Source: Streptomyces hyaluromycini
GTDB lineage: Bacteria > Actinomycetota > Actinomycetes > Streptomycetales > Streptomycetaceae
Assembly: GCF_002217755.1 (NCBI RefSeq)
Contig: NZ_BCFL01000046.1
Span: 1-40,997, forward strand
Reading direction: 5' to 3'
DNA length: 40,997 nucleotides
Positions 1 through 8,138 of the stretch are shown here, one piece after another. Made by a program: the position numbers and the translations under genes. Numbering within the stretch: position 1 is the stretch's first letter; each line of letters opens with the position of its first letter. The notes under the pieces were generated by a model. It saw nothing but the letters and a program-made list of their open reading frames with translations, did not search any database and had not been told where the DNA came from.

Positions 1-132
1 AGCTCGTGATCAATACACCTAGCGGCCGCCCGCCCGTTGGCGGAGATCGCCAACAAGCAAGCGTATACCGCAGGTAATACTTGTGGGTAACAACGTCTAG
101 CCGTGGCCGACCGGCGGTTCTACGGTGCCCCC

Positions 133-999
133 ATGCCGAACCTGCCCGATGTCGTGCTGTGGTCGATACCCGCCTTCGTGCTGCTCACCGTGATCGAGGT
201 GATCAGCTACCGCATCCATCCCGACGACGATGCCGCCGGGTACCAGGCCAAGGACGCGGCCACCAGCATCGGCATGGGGCTCGGGTCGCTCGTCTTCGAC
301 TTCGTGTGGAAGATCCCGATCGTCGCGATCTACACGGCGATATACGAGCTGACCCCGCTGCGCGTGCCCGTCCTGTGGTGGACCGTCCCGCTGATGCTGC
401 TCGCGCAGGACTTCTTCTACTACTGGTCCCACCGCGGCCACCACGTCATCCGCATCCTGTGGGCCTGTCACGTCGTCCACCACTCCAGCAAGAAGTTCAA
501 CCTCTCCACCGCGCTGCGCCAGCCCTGGACCTCGCTGACCGTCTGGCCGTTCTACGTCCCGCTCGTGGCCGTGGGCGTGCACCCCGCCGCGCTGGCCTTC
601 TGCTCCTCCGCCAACCTCGTCTACCAGTTCTGGATCCACACCGAACGCATCGACAAGATGCCCCGGTGGTTCGAGTTCGTGTTCAACACCCCGTCCCACC
701 ACCGGGTGCACCACGCCTCCCAGGGCGGCTACCTGGACCGCAACTTCGGCGGGATCCTGATCATCTGGGACCGGCTGTTCGGGTCCTGGGTGCCGGAGAC
801 CGAGCGGCCCGTGTACGGGTTGACCAAGAACATCAACACGTTCAACCCGGTCAAGGTGGCCACCCACGAGTACGTCGCCATCGCCAAGGACATCAGGGCC
901 GCGCGCAGCTGGCGGGAGCGGGCCGGGCGGGTGTTCCGGGGACCGGGCTGGGCGCCGGCGCCCGCCGTGGAGCAGGCCGAGGAGTCCGTGGCCGCGTGA
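133..999 (+). CDS. Sterol desaturase / fatty acid hydroxylase family membrane protein
   Basis: Encodes about 288 residues of an integral-membrane, non-haem di-iron oxygenase-type protein. The histidine clusters typical of the family are visible: HRGHH, then HVVHHSSKKFN, and later HHRVHHAS, separated by hydrophobic spans. These clusters bind two irons and hydroxylate or desaturate lipid substrates in known members; the substrate here cannot be told. I prefer the ATG at 133 because the protein then begins just before the first membrane segment; a GTG at 103 is in frame and adds ten residues without a better ribosome site. The stop overlaps the start of the next gene (GTGA), so the two are translationally coupled. 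Confidence 0.88.
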   Translation: MPNLPDVVLWSIPAFVLLTVIEVISYRIHPDDDAAGYQAKDAATSIGMGLGSLVFDFVWKIPIVAIYTAIYELTPLRVPVLWWTVPLMLLAQDFFYYWSHRGHHVIRILWACHVVHHSSKKFNLSTALRQPWTSLTVWPFYVPLVAVGVHPAALAFCSSANLVYQFWIHTERIDKMPRWFEFVFNTPSHHRVHHASQGGYLDRNFGGILIIWDRLFGSWVPETERPVYGLTKNINTFNPVKVATHEYVAIAKDIRAARSWRERAGRVFRGPGWAPAPAVEQAEESVAA

Positions 1000-1661
1000 G
1001 AGCGTCCCGGGCGCTGCTCGCCGCCTTCGCCCTCGCCGTCGTCCTCGACCTCGCCTGTCTGGCCGTCGGCTTCCGCACCGGGCATGCCGCCGCCAAGGTG
1101 CTCCTGATGCCCCTGCTCGCCGCGTCCGCCGCCCGCGCGGGGGCCCCACGGCTGCTCGTCGCCGCCCTGCTGTGCGGCTGGGGCGGCGACGTCCTGCTCC
1201 TCTCCGACGCCGACCCCGCCTTCATGGCGGGCATGGCCTTCTTCGCCGCCGGGCACGTCTGCTACCTCGTCCTCTTCCGCCGCCAGGGCCCGCCACACGG
1301 GCGTGCCCGCCTCCTCGCCCTCGCCTACGCCGCCGCCCTCGTGACCCTGGTCGCCCTGCTCTGGCCCGACCTGCCCGCCGGTCTGCGCGTCCCCGTGGCC
1401 GGCTACAGCACCCTGCTCACCGCCATGGCGTACACCGCCGCCACCCGGCTCGGCCCGGTCGCAGGGCTCGGCGGCGCGCTCTTCATGGTCTCCGACACGC
1501 TGATCGCGACCGGCGTCGCCGACTGGCCGCAGCTGCCGCGCCCCGACCTCTGGATCATGCTCACCTATGCGGGGGCACAGTTCCTGCTGGTCCGGGGCAC
1601 CCTCGACGCGCGGTCCGCACCGGCCACGGCGTACCGTGAAGTGCGCTCGACCACCCCCTGA
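996..1661 (+). CDS. YhhN / lysoplasmalogenase-like (TMEM86) membrane protein
   Basis: A 221-residue protein made almost entirely of hydrophobic helices (about seven or eight), matching the size and pattern of the YhhN/TMEM86 family, whose characterised members hydrolyse the vinyl-ether bond of lysoplasmalogen. Conserved-looking polar residues sit inside helices, for example GWGGDVLLL and FMVSDTLIA, as expected for the membrane-embedded active-site aspartates. The GTG start at 996 overlaps the stop of the upstream hydroxylase gene, so both are probably one operon acting on membrane lipids. The enzymatic call is by family resemblance; the lipid substrate is not inferred. Confidence 0.8.
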   Translation: MRASRALLAAFALAVVLDLACLAVGFRTGHAAAKVLLMPLLAASAARAGAPRLLVAALLCGWGGDVLLLSDADPAFMAGMAFFAAGHVCYLVLFRRQGPPHGRARLLALAYAAALVTLVALLWPDLPAGLRVPVAGYSTLLTAMAYTAATRLGPVAGLGGALFMVSDTLIATGVADWPQLPRPDLWIMLTYAGAQFLLVRGTLDARSAPATAYREVRSTTP

Positions 1662-1697
1662 GCGCACCCACGACACCGCACGAGAAGGACCCTCGCC

Positions 1698-2744
1698 ATG
1701 CGCGCCACCACCATCCACGCCCCGTTCGACATGCGCGTGGAGGACGTGCCCGAGCCCGTGGTGCAGCTGCCCACCGACGCCGTCGTACGGGTGCTGCGGG
1801 CCTGCATCTGCGGCAGCGACCTGTGGGCGTACCGCGGGGAGGCGGCACGGCAGCCGGGGCAGCGCATCGGGCACGAGTTCCTCGGCGTGGTCGAGGAGAC
1901 CGGCTCCGAGGTGGGCACCGTGCGGCGCGGGGACCTCGTGGTCGCCCCCTTCATGTGGTCCGACGGCGTCTGCGACTACTGCCGCGAGGGCCTGACCACG
2001 TCCTGCGAGCACGGCGGCTTCTGGGGCGCCGTGGGGTACGACGGCGGCCAGGGCGAGGCCGTGCGCGTCCCGTTCGCCGACGGCACCCTGGTCCGGCTGC
2101 CCAAGGACGCGGCCTCCGACGACCACCTGCTGTCCGCCCTGCTCACCCTCTCCGACGTGCTCGGCACCGGCCACCACGCGGCCCTCGGCGCGGGCGCCCG
2201 GCCCGGCGCCACGGTCGCCGTCGTCGGCGACGGCGCGGTCGGCCTGTGCGCCGTGCTGGCCGCCAAGCGGCTGGGTGCCGAGCGGATCATCGCACTGGGC
2301 CGGCACGAGGTCCGCACCGACATCGCGCGCCGCTTCGGGGCCACCGACGTCGTCGCCGAGCGCGGGGACGCGGCCGTGGCCGCCGTACGCGAACTCACCA
2401 GGGGCCAGGGCGCGCACGCCGTCGTCGAGGCCGTCGGCACCGAGCAGTCCATGCGGACGGCCGTCGAGATCACCCGCGACGGCGGCGCGATCGGCTTCGT
2501 CGGCGTCCCGCACGGCAGCGGCACCGGCCTGGACCTCGGCGTCATGTTCGACCGGAACATCGCCCTGCGCGGCGGTGTCGCCCCGGTCCGCGCCTACATC
2601 CCCGACCTGCTGCCCGACGTCCTCGACGGCACGATCGACCCGTCGCCGGTCTTCGACCTGACCGTCGGCATCGAGGGCGTGCCCGACGGCTACAAGGCGA
2701 TGGACGAGCGCACCGCCCTGAAGGTGCTCGTCACCAACGGCTGA
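1698..2744 (+). CDS. Zinc-dependent alcohol dehydrogenase family protein
   Basis: A 348-residue medium-chain dehydrogenase. The catalytic zinc ligands are recognisable as Cys38 in ACICGSD and the GHE motif (His59-Glu60). A cysteine cluster CDYCREGLTTSC near residues 95-107 fits the structural zinc lobe. A Rossmann glycine motif follows at VVGDGAVGL (about residue 175). An AGGA-like ribosome site (gagaagga) precedes the ATG. It likely oxidises or reduces an alcohol/aldehyde with NAD(P); the substrate is unknown. It starts 36 bp after the YhhN-like gene on the same strand and may be read through from it, but no functional link is evident. Confidence 0.88.
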   Translation: MRATTIHAPFDMRVEDVPEPVVQLPTDAVVRVLRACICGSDLWAYRGEAARQPGQRIGHEFLGVVEETGSEVGTVRRGDLVVAPFMWSDGVCDYCREGLTTSCEHGGFWGAVGYDGGQGEAVRVPFADGTLVRLPKDAASDDHLLSALLTLSDVLGTGHHAALGAGARPGATVAVVGDGAVGLCAVLAAKRLGAERIIALGRHEVRTDIARRFGATDVVAERGDAAVAAVRELTRGQGAHAVVEAVGTEQSMRTAVEITRDGGAIGFVGVPHGSGTGLDLGVMFDRNIALRGGVAPVRAYIPDLLPDVLDGTIDPSPVFDLTVGIEGVPDGYKAMDERTALKVLVTNG

Positions 2745-2750
2745 GCCGGG

Positions 2751-3752
2751 TCAGGTCCACCTGATCGGCAGCGGCAGCGCCGTCAGCACCCCCGACACCG
2801 CGACCACCGTCCCCAGCACGGCCACCTCGGCCCGCGCGGGGACGTACGCGGTCAGCGGGTCGGCCGCCCGGCGCAGCCGGAACCGGGCCCACAGCGCGAG
2901 CACGGCGACGGCGGCGACGAGGATCACCTTGGCCAGCAGGGTGCGCCCGTACGCCGTCGTCGTCAGCTGGTCCAGGACCGTGCCCGCGGGCATCCGCCGC
3001 AGCGAACTCCACACGCCCGTCGCGGTGATGGCCGCGAGCAGTACGCCCGCCACGCGCGCGTAGAGCCCGAGCAGTGCCGCCCCGGCCTCCCGGCCGTGCC
3101 ACCGGCGCAGCATGCGCAGCGCGTGCAGCAGACCGCCCGCCCACAGCGTCGTGCACGTCAGATGCACCAGCGTCAGCGCGGAGCCGAGCAACGGACCGTG
3201 CTCGGGCGCGGGATGGGCGCGCAGCGCCTCGGCGACGGCCACCGCCGCCAGCGGCCACGCCTGGGCCGCCGGGCGGCGCGAGCGGGCGCACAGACCGGCC
3301 AGCAGAAAGGCGTTGACCTCGATCAGCGCCAACTTGCCGTCGCGCGACTGGTACAGGCCGCCCACGTCGATGTCGGCGAGAGAGCGCGGCACCAGGTTGC
3401 CCGTCGACACGACCGACGCGAGCCCCAGTGCGGCGACGAAACCGGCGACGGCCGCGAACACCGCCCAGCTGGACGGCCGTTCGGGCGGCGCGTCCGGCAG
3501 CCGGCGCGCCAGCCGGTCCACGAACAGCTCACCCGACGGCACGCACAGGGCGGCGAACAGCACCCCGCGCAGCAGGGCGATACCGCCCACCCCGGGCGCC
3601 GCGGCCTCCCCGGTGCCCCGCAGCGCCATGGACGGCCCGAGCAGCGGCACCAGCGCGGCCACCGCCACCAGCACCAGGACGGCGACGGCCCGCCAGGTCC
3701 CCGGGCGTCTCGCGGGGCCGCTCGCGGCCACCTCGGCGGTCGGTCGTGTCAA
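2751..3752 (-). CDS. CopD-domain (copper resistance D family) membrane protein
   Basis: About 333 residues with at least eight hydrophobic helices. The C-terminal half has the CopD pattern: a helix with HLTCTTLWAGGLLHAL, then a GVWSSLR segment and TAYGRTLLAKV, typical of the domain that moves copper or helps assemble cytochrome oxidase. I chose the TTG at 3752 because a run of purines (AGGGGGG) lies a few bases before it; an ATG at 3893 is possible but adds a non-hydrophobic stretch. It converges with the dehydrogenase gene with only a few bases between stops. No CopC domain or periplasmic copper-binding region is attached. Confidence 0.75.
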   Translation of the reverse strand: MTRPTAEVAASGPARRPGTWRAVAVLVLVAVAALVPLLGPSMALRGTGEAAAPGVGGIALLRGVLFAALCVPSGELFVDRLARRLPDAPPERPSSWAVFAAVAGFVAALGLASVVSTGNLVPRSLADIDVGGLYQSRDGKLALIEVNAFLLAGLCARSRRPAAQAWPLAAVAVAEALRAHPAPEHGPLLGSALTLVHLTCTTLWAGGLLHALRMLRRWHGREAGAALLGLYARVAGVLLAAITATGVWSSLRRMPAGTVLDQLTTTAYGRTLLAKVILVAAVAVLALWARFRLRRAADPLTAYVPARAEVAVLGTVVAVSGVLTALPLPIRWT

Positions 3753-3862
3753 CGGCCCCCCTGATCTCCACCAGCCATGACAGAAGCGGGCAAGTACAGG
3801 AAAACAGCTGGCGGACCGGCATACCACCCATTCATACGTTTCCGGCCACCTGGCGCGTACGG

Positions 3863-5239
3863 TCATGCCCAGCGGACCGGACACGACCCCCAAGGCACCG
3901 GAGGCCGGGCCCAGTCGGCCGGTCCGCCCGCGAAGGACACCGGCGGCCGCGCGTACCGCAGCCGCCCCAGCGCGCTGTCCGTCTCGGCGAGCCAGGCGTC
4001 CGGCCCGTGGTACGGCTCACCGGTCTCGGAACCCGGCTCCACCTCCTCCGTGAGCCACCGCGCGGTCCGCGCCAGAGCCAGCCGTACGAACCTGCTGCCG
4101 CCGTCGTAGGACTGCTCGGTCAGCGCCCGCAGCACGCCGGCCGCCAGCAGGTAGCCGGTGCCGTGGTCCAGCGCCTGCGCGGGCAGCGCGCCCGGCCGGT
4201 CCGCCGAACCCTCGATCTCCGCGATGCCGGTGGCGACCTGGACCAGGCTGTCGAAGCCGCGCCGCCCGCCCCACGGCCCGTACGCGCCCCACGCCGACAC
4301 CTGGGCCACGACCAGCCCGGGCCGCCGTTCGGCCAGCGCCTCGGGGGAGAGCCCGAACCGGTCCAGGGCGCCCGGCCGGTAGCCGGTGACCACGACGTCC
4401 GCCGCGGCCAGCAGCTCCTCGAAGGCCGCCCGGTCCGTCGTCAGGTCGAGCGTCGCCGAGCGTTTCCCGAAGCCCGTGTCGGCGTGCTGGTCGGCGAGTT
4501 CGGGCAGCCATGGCGCGTCCAGGCGCAGGACGTCGGCGCCCAGCAGCCCGAGGGTGCGGGTGGCGACCGGGCCGGCCAGGACCCGGGTCAGGTCCAGGAC
4601 GCGCAGGCCGGCGGCGGGCAGCAGGGGAGCGGCGCCGGCGTCGAGCGGCGGGAGCACGCGCGCGTGCGCCGCGTCCAGGCGTCCCCGCTCGATCAAGGGA
4701 CGCGCGGCCACCTCGACGGCCTGCTCGTGCGCGGCCCACTCCTTGGGCGAGCGCAGCGCCACGGCGAGCCCGCCGGCGGCGTAGACGGCCTCCTCCACCT
4801 CCAGCGCGGGCCGCCCGGCGATCCGGGCCGCGGCCTCCTCCGGGGCGGCGTCTCCCGGGAGGCCCAGCGCGCCCAGCAACCGGGCTCTGTGATGCGGGTA
4901 GTTGGCGTGGGTGCGGACCCACCCGTCGGTCGCGCGCCAGAACCGGGACAGCGGGGCGAACTGCACGGGCGCCCGCCCGTCGACCAGCAGGTGCCGCTCA
5001 CTGGTGAAGGCCGTCGCCACGGCACCGTCGTCCACCCGGACCCCGGGCACCTCCGCGGCCCCGGTCCGCCGTGCTCCCAGCTCGGCGGCGGCCAGCGCGC
5101 ACACGCCGACGCAGGCGCGGGCGAGCCGCTGTACCGGAAGGTGTGCCGGGAGCGTGCCCGTGCGCGTCACGGTCGTGACCCGCGCGGGCAGCGTCGGATC
5201 GCCGCCCAGCGCGGACCATGCGTACTTGATTCCAGTCAT
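3863..5239 (-). CDS. CaiB/BaiF (class III) CoA-transferase family protein
   Basis: A 458-residue protein. The second half carries the class III CoA-transferase signature: LRVLDLTRVLAGPVATRTLG followed by GADVLRLDAP, then GKRSATLDL, a GYRPGALDRFGL loop, and GFDSLVQVATG, which fits the region of the family's catalytic aspartate. The first 200 residues look like a degenerate copy of the same fold, as in two-domain members. The ATG at 5239 gives MTGIKYAW; upstream in-frame starts lie within AT-rich DNA with no ribosome site. The start codon sits inside a 12-bp palindrome and a larger inverted repeat (see regulatory entry). CoA donor and acceptor are unknown. Confidence 0.82.
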   Translation of the reverse strand: MTGIKYAWSALGGDPTLPARVTTVTRTGTLPAHLPVQRLARACVGVCALAAAELGARRTGAAEVPGVRVDDGAVATAFTSERHLLVDGRAPVQFAPLSRFWRATDGWVRTHANYPHHRARLLGALGLPGDAAPEEAAARIAGRPALEVEEAVYAAGGLAVALRSPKEWAAHEQAVEVAARPLIERGRLDAAHARVLPPLDAGAAPLLPAAGLRVLDLTRVLAGPVATRTLGLLGADVLRLDAPWLPELADQHADTGFGKRSATLDLTTDRAAFEELLAAADVVVTGYRPGALDRFGLSPEALAERRPGLVVAQVSAWGAYGPWGGRRGFDSLVQVATGIAEIEGSADRPGALPAQALDHGTGYLLAAGVLRALTEQSYDGGSRFVRLALARTARWLTEEVEPGSETGEPYHGPDAWLAETDSALGRLRYARPPVSFAGGPADWARPPVPWGSCPVRWA

Positions 5240-5271
5240 GACTGCACTATGCATTATTGACTGGATCAATA
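5231..5271. promoter_or_regulatory. Nested inverted repeats at the CoA-transferase start (operator candidate)
   Basis: Three overlapping symmetries lie in an AT-rich patch: the perfect palindrome CAGTCATGACTG at 5233-5244 covering the ATG; TCCAGTCA at 5231-5238 facing TGACTGGA at 5258-5265; and TATTGA/TCAATA at 5255-5260 and 5266-5271 with a 5-base loop. This density is unusual for GC-rich Streptomyces DNA and fits a repressor site that would block initiation. No regulator gene is adjacent. Confidence 0.5.
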
Positions 5272-5278
5272 TATGTAC

Positions 5279-6838
5279 CTACCTGGTCACCGCCGCCAGT
5301 GCGTCGGCGGTGCCCCAGCCGTAGAAGCCGTTGCGGTTCTTGGAGCCCTCGCACACCGCGTCGATCTTGCCGTCACCGTTGATGTCGTACGGGTCGGTGC
5401 ACGGCGTGGCGGTCGCCTCGGCGTACAGCAGGGCCTTCACCAGGGCGGCGGAGGCGTGCGGATGGGTTGACTTGATCAATGCGGCGACACCGACCACATG
5501 CGGGGTCGCCATCGACGTACCCGCCATGTAGCCCCACCTGCCGCCCGGCAGCGGGCCCAGGATCAGGCCGCTGGTGGCGGGGGGCTCCGGCGCCTGGTAG
5601 GCCGTCGCGTCGCCGCCGGGCGCGGCGATGTCGATGACTCCGAGGCCGTAGTTGGAGAACGACGACTTGAGGCCCTTCGCGCCGGTCGCCGCGACCGTGA
5701 CGACACCCGGCAGCTGGGTCGGTATGTCGAAGCACGTGTGCGGGTCGATCACCCGGTCGGTGGGTGTGCCGTCGTTCGGCGAGACCGGGTCGGTGATCGA
5801 GTGGGAGGCCAGGTCGTAGCTCTCGTTGCCGGCCGCCGCCACATTGACCGTGCCCTTGCGCTCCGCGAACTGCGAGGCCCGGGTGATGGCGTCGACGAGC
5901 GCCTTCTGGTCCGGGTCGTCGGTGCAGTTGAAGTACCAGGGGTCGGTGTAATAGCTGTTGTTGGTGACATCGATGTGGTGCTCGGCCGCCCACACGAAGC
6001 CGCAGACCACGGCCTCCGTGTAGAAGTACCCGGCGGTGGTGGCGACCTTGATGCCGGCCACCTTGACGCCCGGCGCCACGCCGGTGATGCCGATCCCGTT
6101 CTTGGCGCCCGCGATCTCGCCCGCCACGTGCGTGCCGTGCGGGCTCTCGGCCGCGGTGGGCCGCCAGGCGCCGTACGTCGTGTCCGGCTTGCCGGTGACG
6201 CAGTTGGTGGACTGCGCGGCGGAGAAGTTCGGGGCGATGTCCGGGTGGGTGTCGTCGACGCCGGTGTCGATGACGGCGACGGTGACCTTCGAGCTGCCCA
6301 GGGTCTTCTCGTGCGCCTTGTCCGCCTTGATGGCCGGCAGGTCCCACTGCAGCGGCTCCAGGGGGTCCTGACCGTCGGTCGCCTGGGCGTCCGCCTCCGA
6401 GACCTGCTCGGCGCTGAGCACCTCCGGTGTGCCGACGTCGGTGGTCGACTGGGCGGGCAGCGGCGCGTTGCGGGTGTTCCCGGCGGACTCCACGCCGGGC
6501 ACCTTGCGGATGATCTTGGCGAAGTCGGCGTTCGACGAGTGGACGACGATCACACCGATCTCGTCGTACGCGATCACCACCGAACCGCCGGCCCGCTCGA
6601 TCGCCTTCTGGACGCGCTCGGAAGTGCCGTGTCCGGGACGGACGTTGACGACATAGCTGAGGGACGTCGTGCCGTCGGCGGCGGCCGCGGACGCGGCTGC
6701 GGACGCGGCTGCGGCATCGGCCGCGCCGGTGTCGGCGGCGGACGCCGAGACGTTGGGCAGGAAGGCGAGGGCCGTGGCCATGGCCATACCGAGCGGGAGG
6801 GCGAGGACGCGACGGTAGCGCGGCTTGGGCGCGGTCAT
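5279..6838 (-). CDS. Secreted S8 family serine peptidase (subtilisin-like)
   Basis: A 519-residue pre-pro-protease. Residues 1-35 form a signal peptide (Arg-rich start, hydrophobic core, ASA). Residues about 58-125 resemble an inhibitor-I9 propeptide. The catalytic triad is Asp191 (AVIDTGVD), His234 (HGTHVAG) and Ser442 (GTSMATP), with the oxyanion asparagine at Asn338 (AAAGNES). The C-terminal tail contains DINGDGKID, an EF-hand-like calcium loop, within about 55 residues that are shared with the truncated paralogue immediately upstream. It probably acts outside the cell after removal of its propeptide. The ATG at 6838 follows a GAGGT-type ribosome site. It is likely transcribed together with the upstream paralogue, 62 bp away. 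Confidence 0.9.
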   Translation of the reverse strand: MTAPKPRYRRVLALPLGMAMATALAFLPNVSASAADTGAADAAAASAAASAAAADGTTSLSYVVNVRPGHGTSERVQKAIERAGGSVVIAYDEIGVIVVHSSNADFAKIIRKVPGVESAGNTRNAPLPAQSTTDVGTPEVLSAEQVSEADAQATDGQDPLEPLQWDLPAIKADKAHEKTLGSSKVTVAVIDTGVDDTHPDIAPNFSAAQSTNCVTGKPDTTYGAWRPTAAESPHGTHVAGEIAGAKNGIGITGVAPGVKVAGIKVATTAGYFYTEAVVCGFVWAAEHHIDVTNNSYYTDPWYFNCTDDPDQKALVDAITRASQFAERKGTVNVAAAGNESYDLASHSITDPVSPNDGTPTDRVIDPHTCFDIPTQLPGVVTVAATGAKGLKSSFSNYGLGVIDIAAPGGDATAYQAPEPPATSGLILGPLPGGRWGYMAGTSMATPHVVGVAALIKSTHPHASAALVKALLYAEATATPCTDPYDINGDGKIDAVCEGSKNRNGFYGWGTADALAAVTR

Positions 6839-6900
6839 CTGAGGTCTCCAGTTCGTTCGCGGAACGGGCATGCCGTGCGGGAAGTCCTGCTCTCCGGTGA

Positions 6901-7446
6901 CTACTTGACCGCGCGCAGCGCGTCGACGACACCGGATCCGTGGAAGCCGTCGACGTCCTTGCCGCCCACGCAGGCGGCGTCGACGATGCCGTCGCCGTCC
7001 CCGTCGTACGGGCCGGCCGGGCGGTCCGGGCAGTCCGGGTTGTCCGCCTCGGCCTTCAGGAGGGCCGGCAACCGGGCCGGAGTGGCGTGCGGGTCGACCG
7101 TCCGGGGGGCGGCCGTCGAGTCGTCCGGGCCGGAGTCGTCCGTGAGGGCGTGTGCGTCGAGGTCGTCGTTCGAGTCGCCCGCCGACGCCGCATTGAGCGT
7201 GGCCGCGCCGAAGTCCGGGTCCGCCGAGTGCGCGACGATCACGCCGATCTTGTCGTACGTCGCGATGATCGTGCCGGCGTTGCGCGCGATCACCCGCTGC
7301 ACCGACTCGATCGTGTCGCGGTCCGTCCTGGTGTTGACGACGCAGGCCGGGTTCGGCCCGTCCGCCGCCGACGTCGCCCGGGCGGTCGGCGACAGGACCA
7401 CCGGGGCGGCGAGCGCCGGCCCGCACCTGGAACGCAGATGAGCCAT
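6901..7446 (-). CDS. Subtilase paralogue lacking the catalytic domain (propeptide + C-terminal tail)
   Basis: A 181-residue protein. Residues about 36-75 match the propeptide of the downstream protease (ESVQRVIARNAGTIIATYD compared with ERVQKAIERAGGSVVIAYD, then KIGVIVAHSADPDFG compared with EIGVIVVHSSNADF). Residues about 127-181 match its C-terminal tail, including the calcium-like loop DGDGDGIVD and GFHGSGVVDALRAVK. None of the Asp/His/Ser triad segments is present; a short acidic, low-complexity linker replaces about 340 residues. The N-terminus looks like a weak signal peptide. It is either a deletion derivative of a duplicated protease or a free-standing propeptide-type inhibitor/chaperone. 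The reading frame is open and codon use normal, which argues against recent decay. Confidence 0.72.
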   Translation of the reverse strand: MAHLRSRCGPALAAPVVLSPTARATSAADGPNPACVVNTRTDRDTIESVQRVIARNAGTIIATYDKIGVIVAHSADPDFGAATLNAASAGDSNDDLDAHALTDDSGPDDSTAAPRTVDPHATPARLPALLKAEADNPDCPDRPAGPYDGDGDGIVDAACVGGKDVDGFHGSGVVDALRAVK

Positions 7447-7781
7447 GGGGTCTCCACATCATCCGGAACATCAACCGAGAACGGGCCCGCCCAGGACGCG
7501 AGTGGCGCTTGGGCAGGTACATGACGGGTGGTGCAGGGCCGAAGCTATCTCCCGCACTCACCGGCCAGCAATGACCGGAGGCGACTTGCGCCGACGACTT
7601 CCGAAAGAACCCGGGCGAGTTGAACCCGTCCACGCGTGGCGCCGTGACCTTGAGGAGGGAGCCGCAGCAGGATCGAGGCCCCCCGTCGGAATCACTCACC
7701 GGAGCCGCTGTGACACTCAGAGTGAGTGGTCCAAATGTCTGTGAGGTCAGAATCCGCATGTCCGTATCGCGAGGAGACTCC
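7447..7781. other. Intergenic region between divergent protease remnant and symporter operon
   Basis: This 335-bp stretch must hold divergent promoters. I see no convincing gene in it. A short inverted motif CACTC-aga-GTGAG lies near 7712-7724, upstream of the DUF485 gene. No recognisable riboswitch or RNA gene is visible. Confidence 0.4.
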
Positions 7782-8138
7782 GTGGCCACCGAGACACCAC
7801 CGCCCTCGAAAACGCAGACCCGGCTTCCCTCCGGCGAGGAGTTCGCCGAGATGCAGCAGAGTCCGGAGTTCGCCGAACTGCGGCACTCCTACCGCTCCTT
7901 CGCCTTCCCGCTGACCTTCGCCTTCATCGCCTGGTACCTGCTGTACGTCCTGCTCTCCAGCTACGCGGACGACTTCATGGGCACCAAGGTCGTCGGCAAC
8001 ATCAACGTGGCCCTGGTCCTCGGCCTCGCCCAGTTCCTCACCACGTTCCTCATCGCCTGGTGGTACGCCCGGCACGCCGCCGCCAAGCTCGACCCCAAGG
8101 CCGAGGCCATCAAGTCCCGGATGGAGGGCGGCGCATGA
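7782..8138 (+). CDS. DUF485 domain-containing inner-membrane protein
   Basis: A 118-residue protein with a soluble N-terminus containing FAEMQQSPEFAELRHSYRSFAFPLTFAFIAWYL split across a typical DUF485 entry, then two membrane helices (about residues 35-57 and 72-95) and a charged tail. The GTG at 7782 is preceded by GAGGAG five bases upstream, which decides it over the ATG at 7758. Its stop overlaps the next start (ATGA). DUF485 proteins (YjcH type) are nearly always encoded with ActP-type acetate symporters, and that is the case here. The molecular role is not established; it is probably an accessory subunit or stabiliser. Confidence 0.88.
   Translation: MATETPPPSKTQTRLPSGEEFAEMQQSPEFAELRHSYRSFAFPLTFAFIAWYLLYVLLSSYADDFMGTKVVGNINVALVLGLAQFLTTFLIAWWYARHAAAKLDPKAEAIKSRMEGGA

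Noticed and set aside
1..132. End of an upstream gene or a promoter at the left edge
   Set aside because: No open frame with recognisable content reaches the edge; possible minus-10 elements (TATACC, TAATAC) lack matched minus-35 elements.
3428..5260. Very long open frame on the plus strand opposite the CopD and CoA-transferase genes
   Set aside because: Its translation is Arg/Pro/Gly-rich low complexity and it is a frame shadow caused by high GC; the minus-strand genes have clear motifs.
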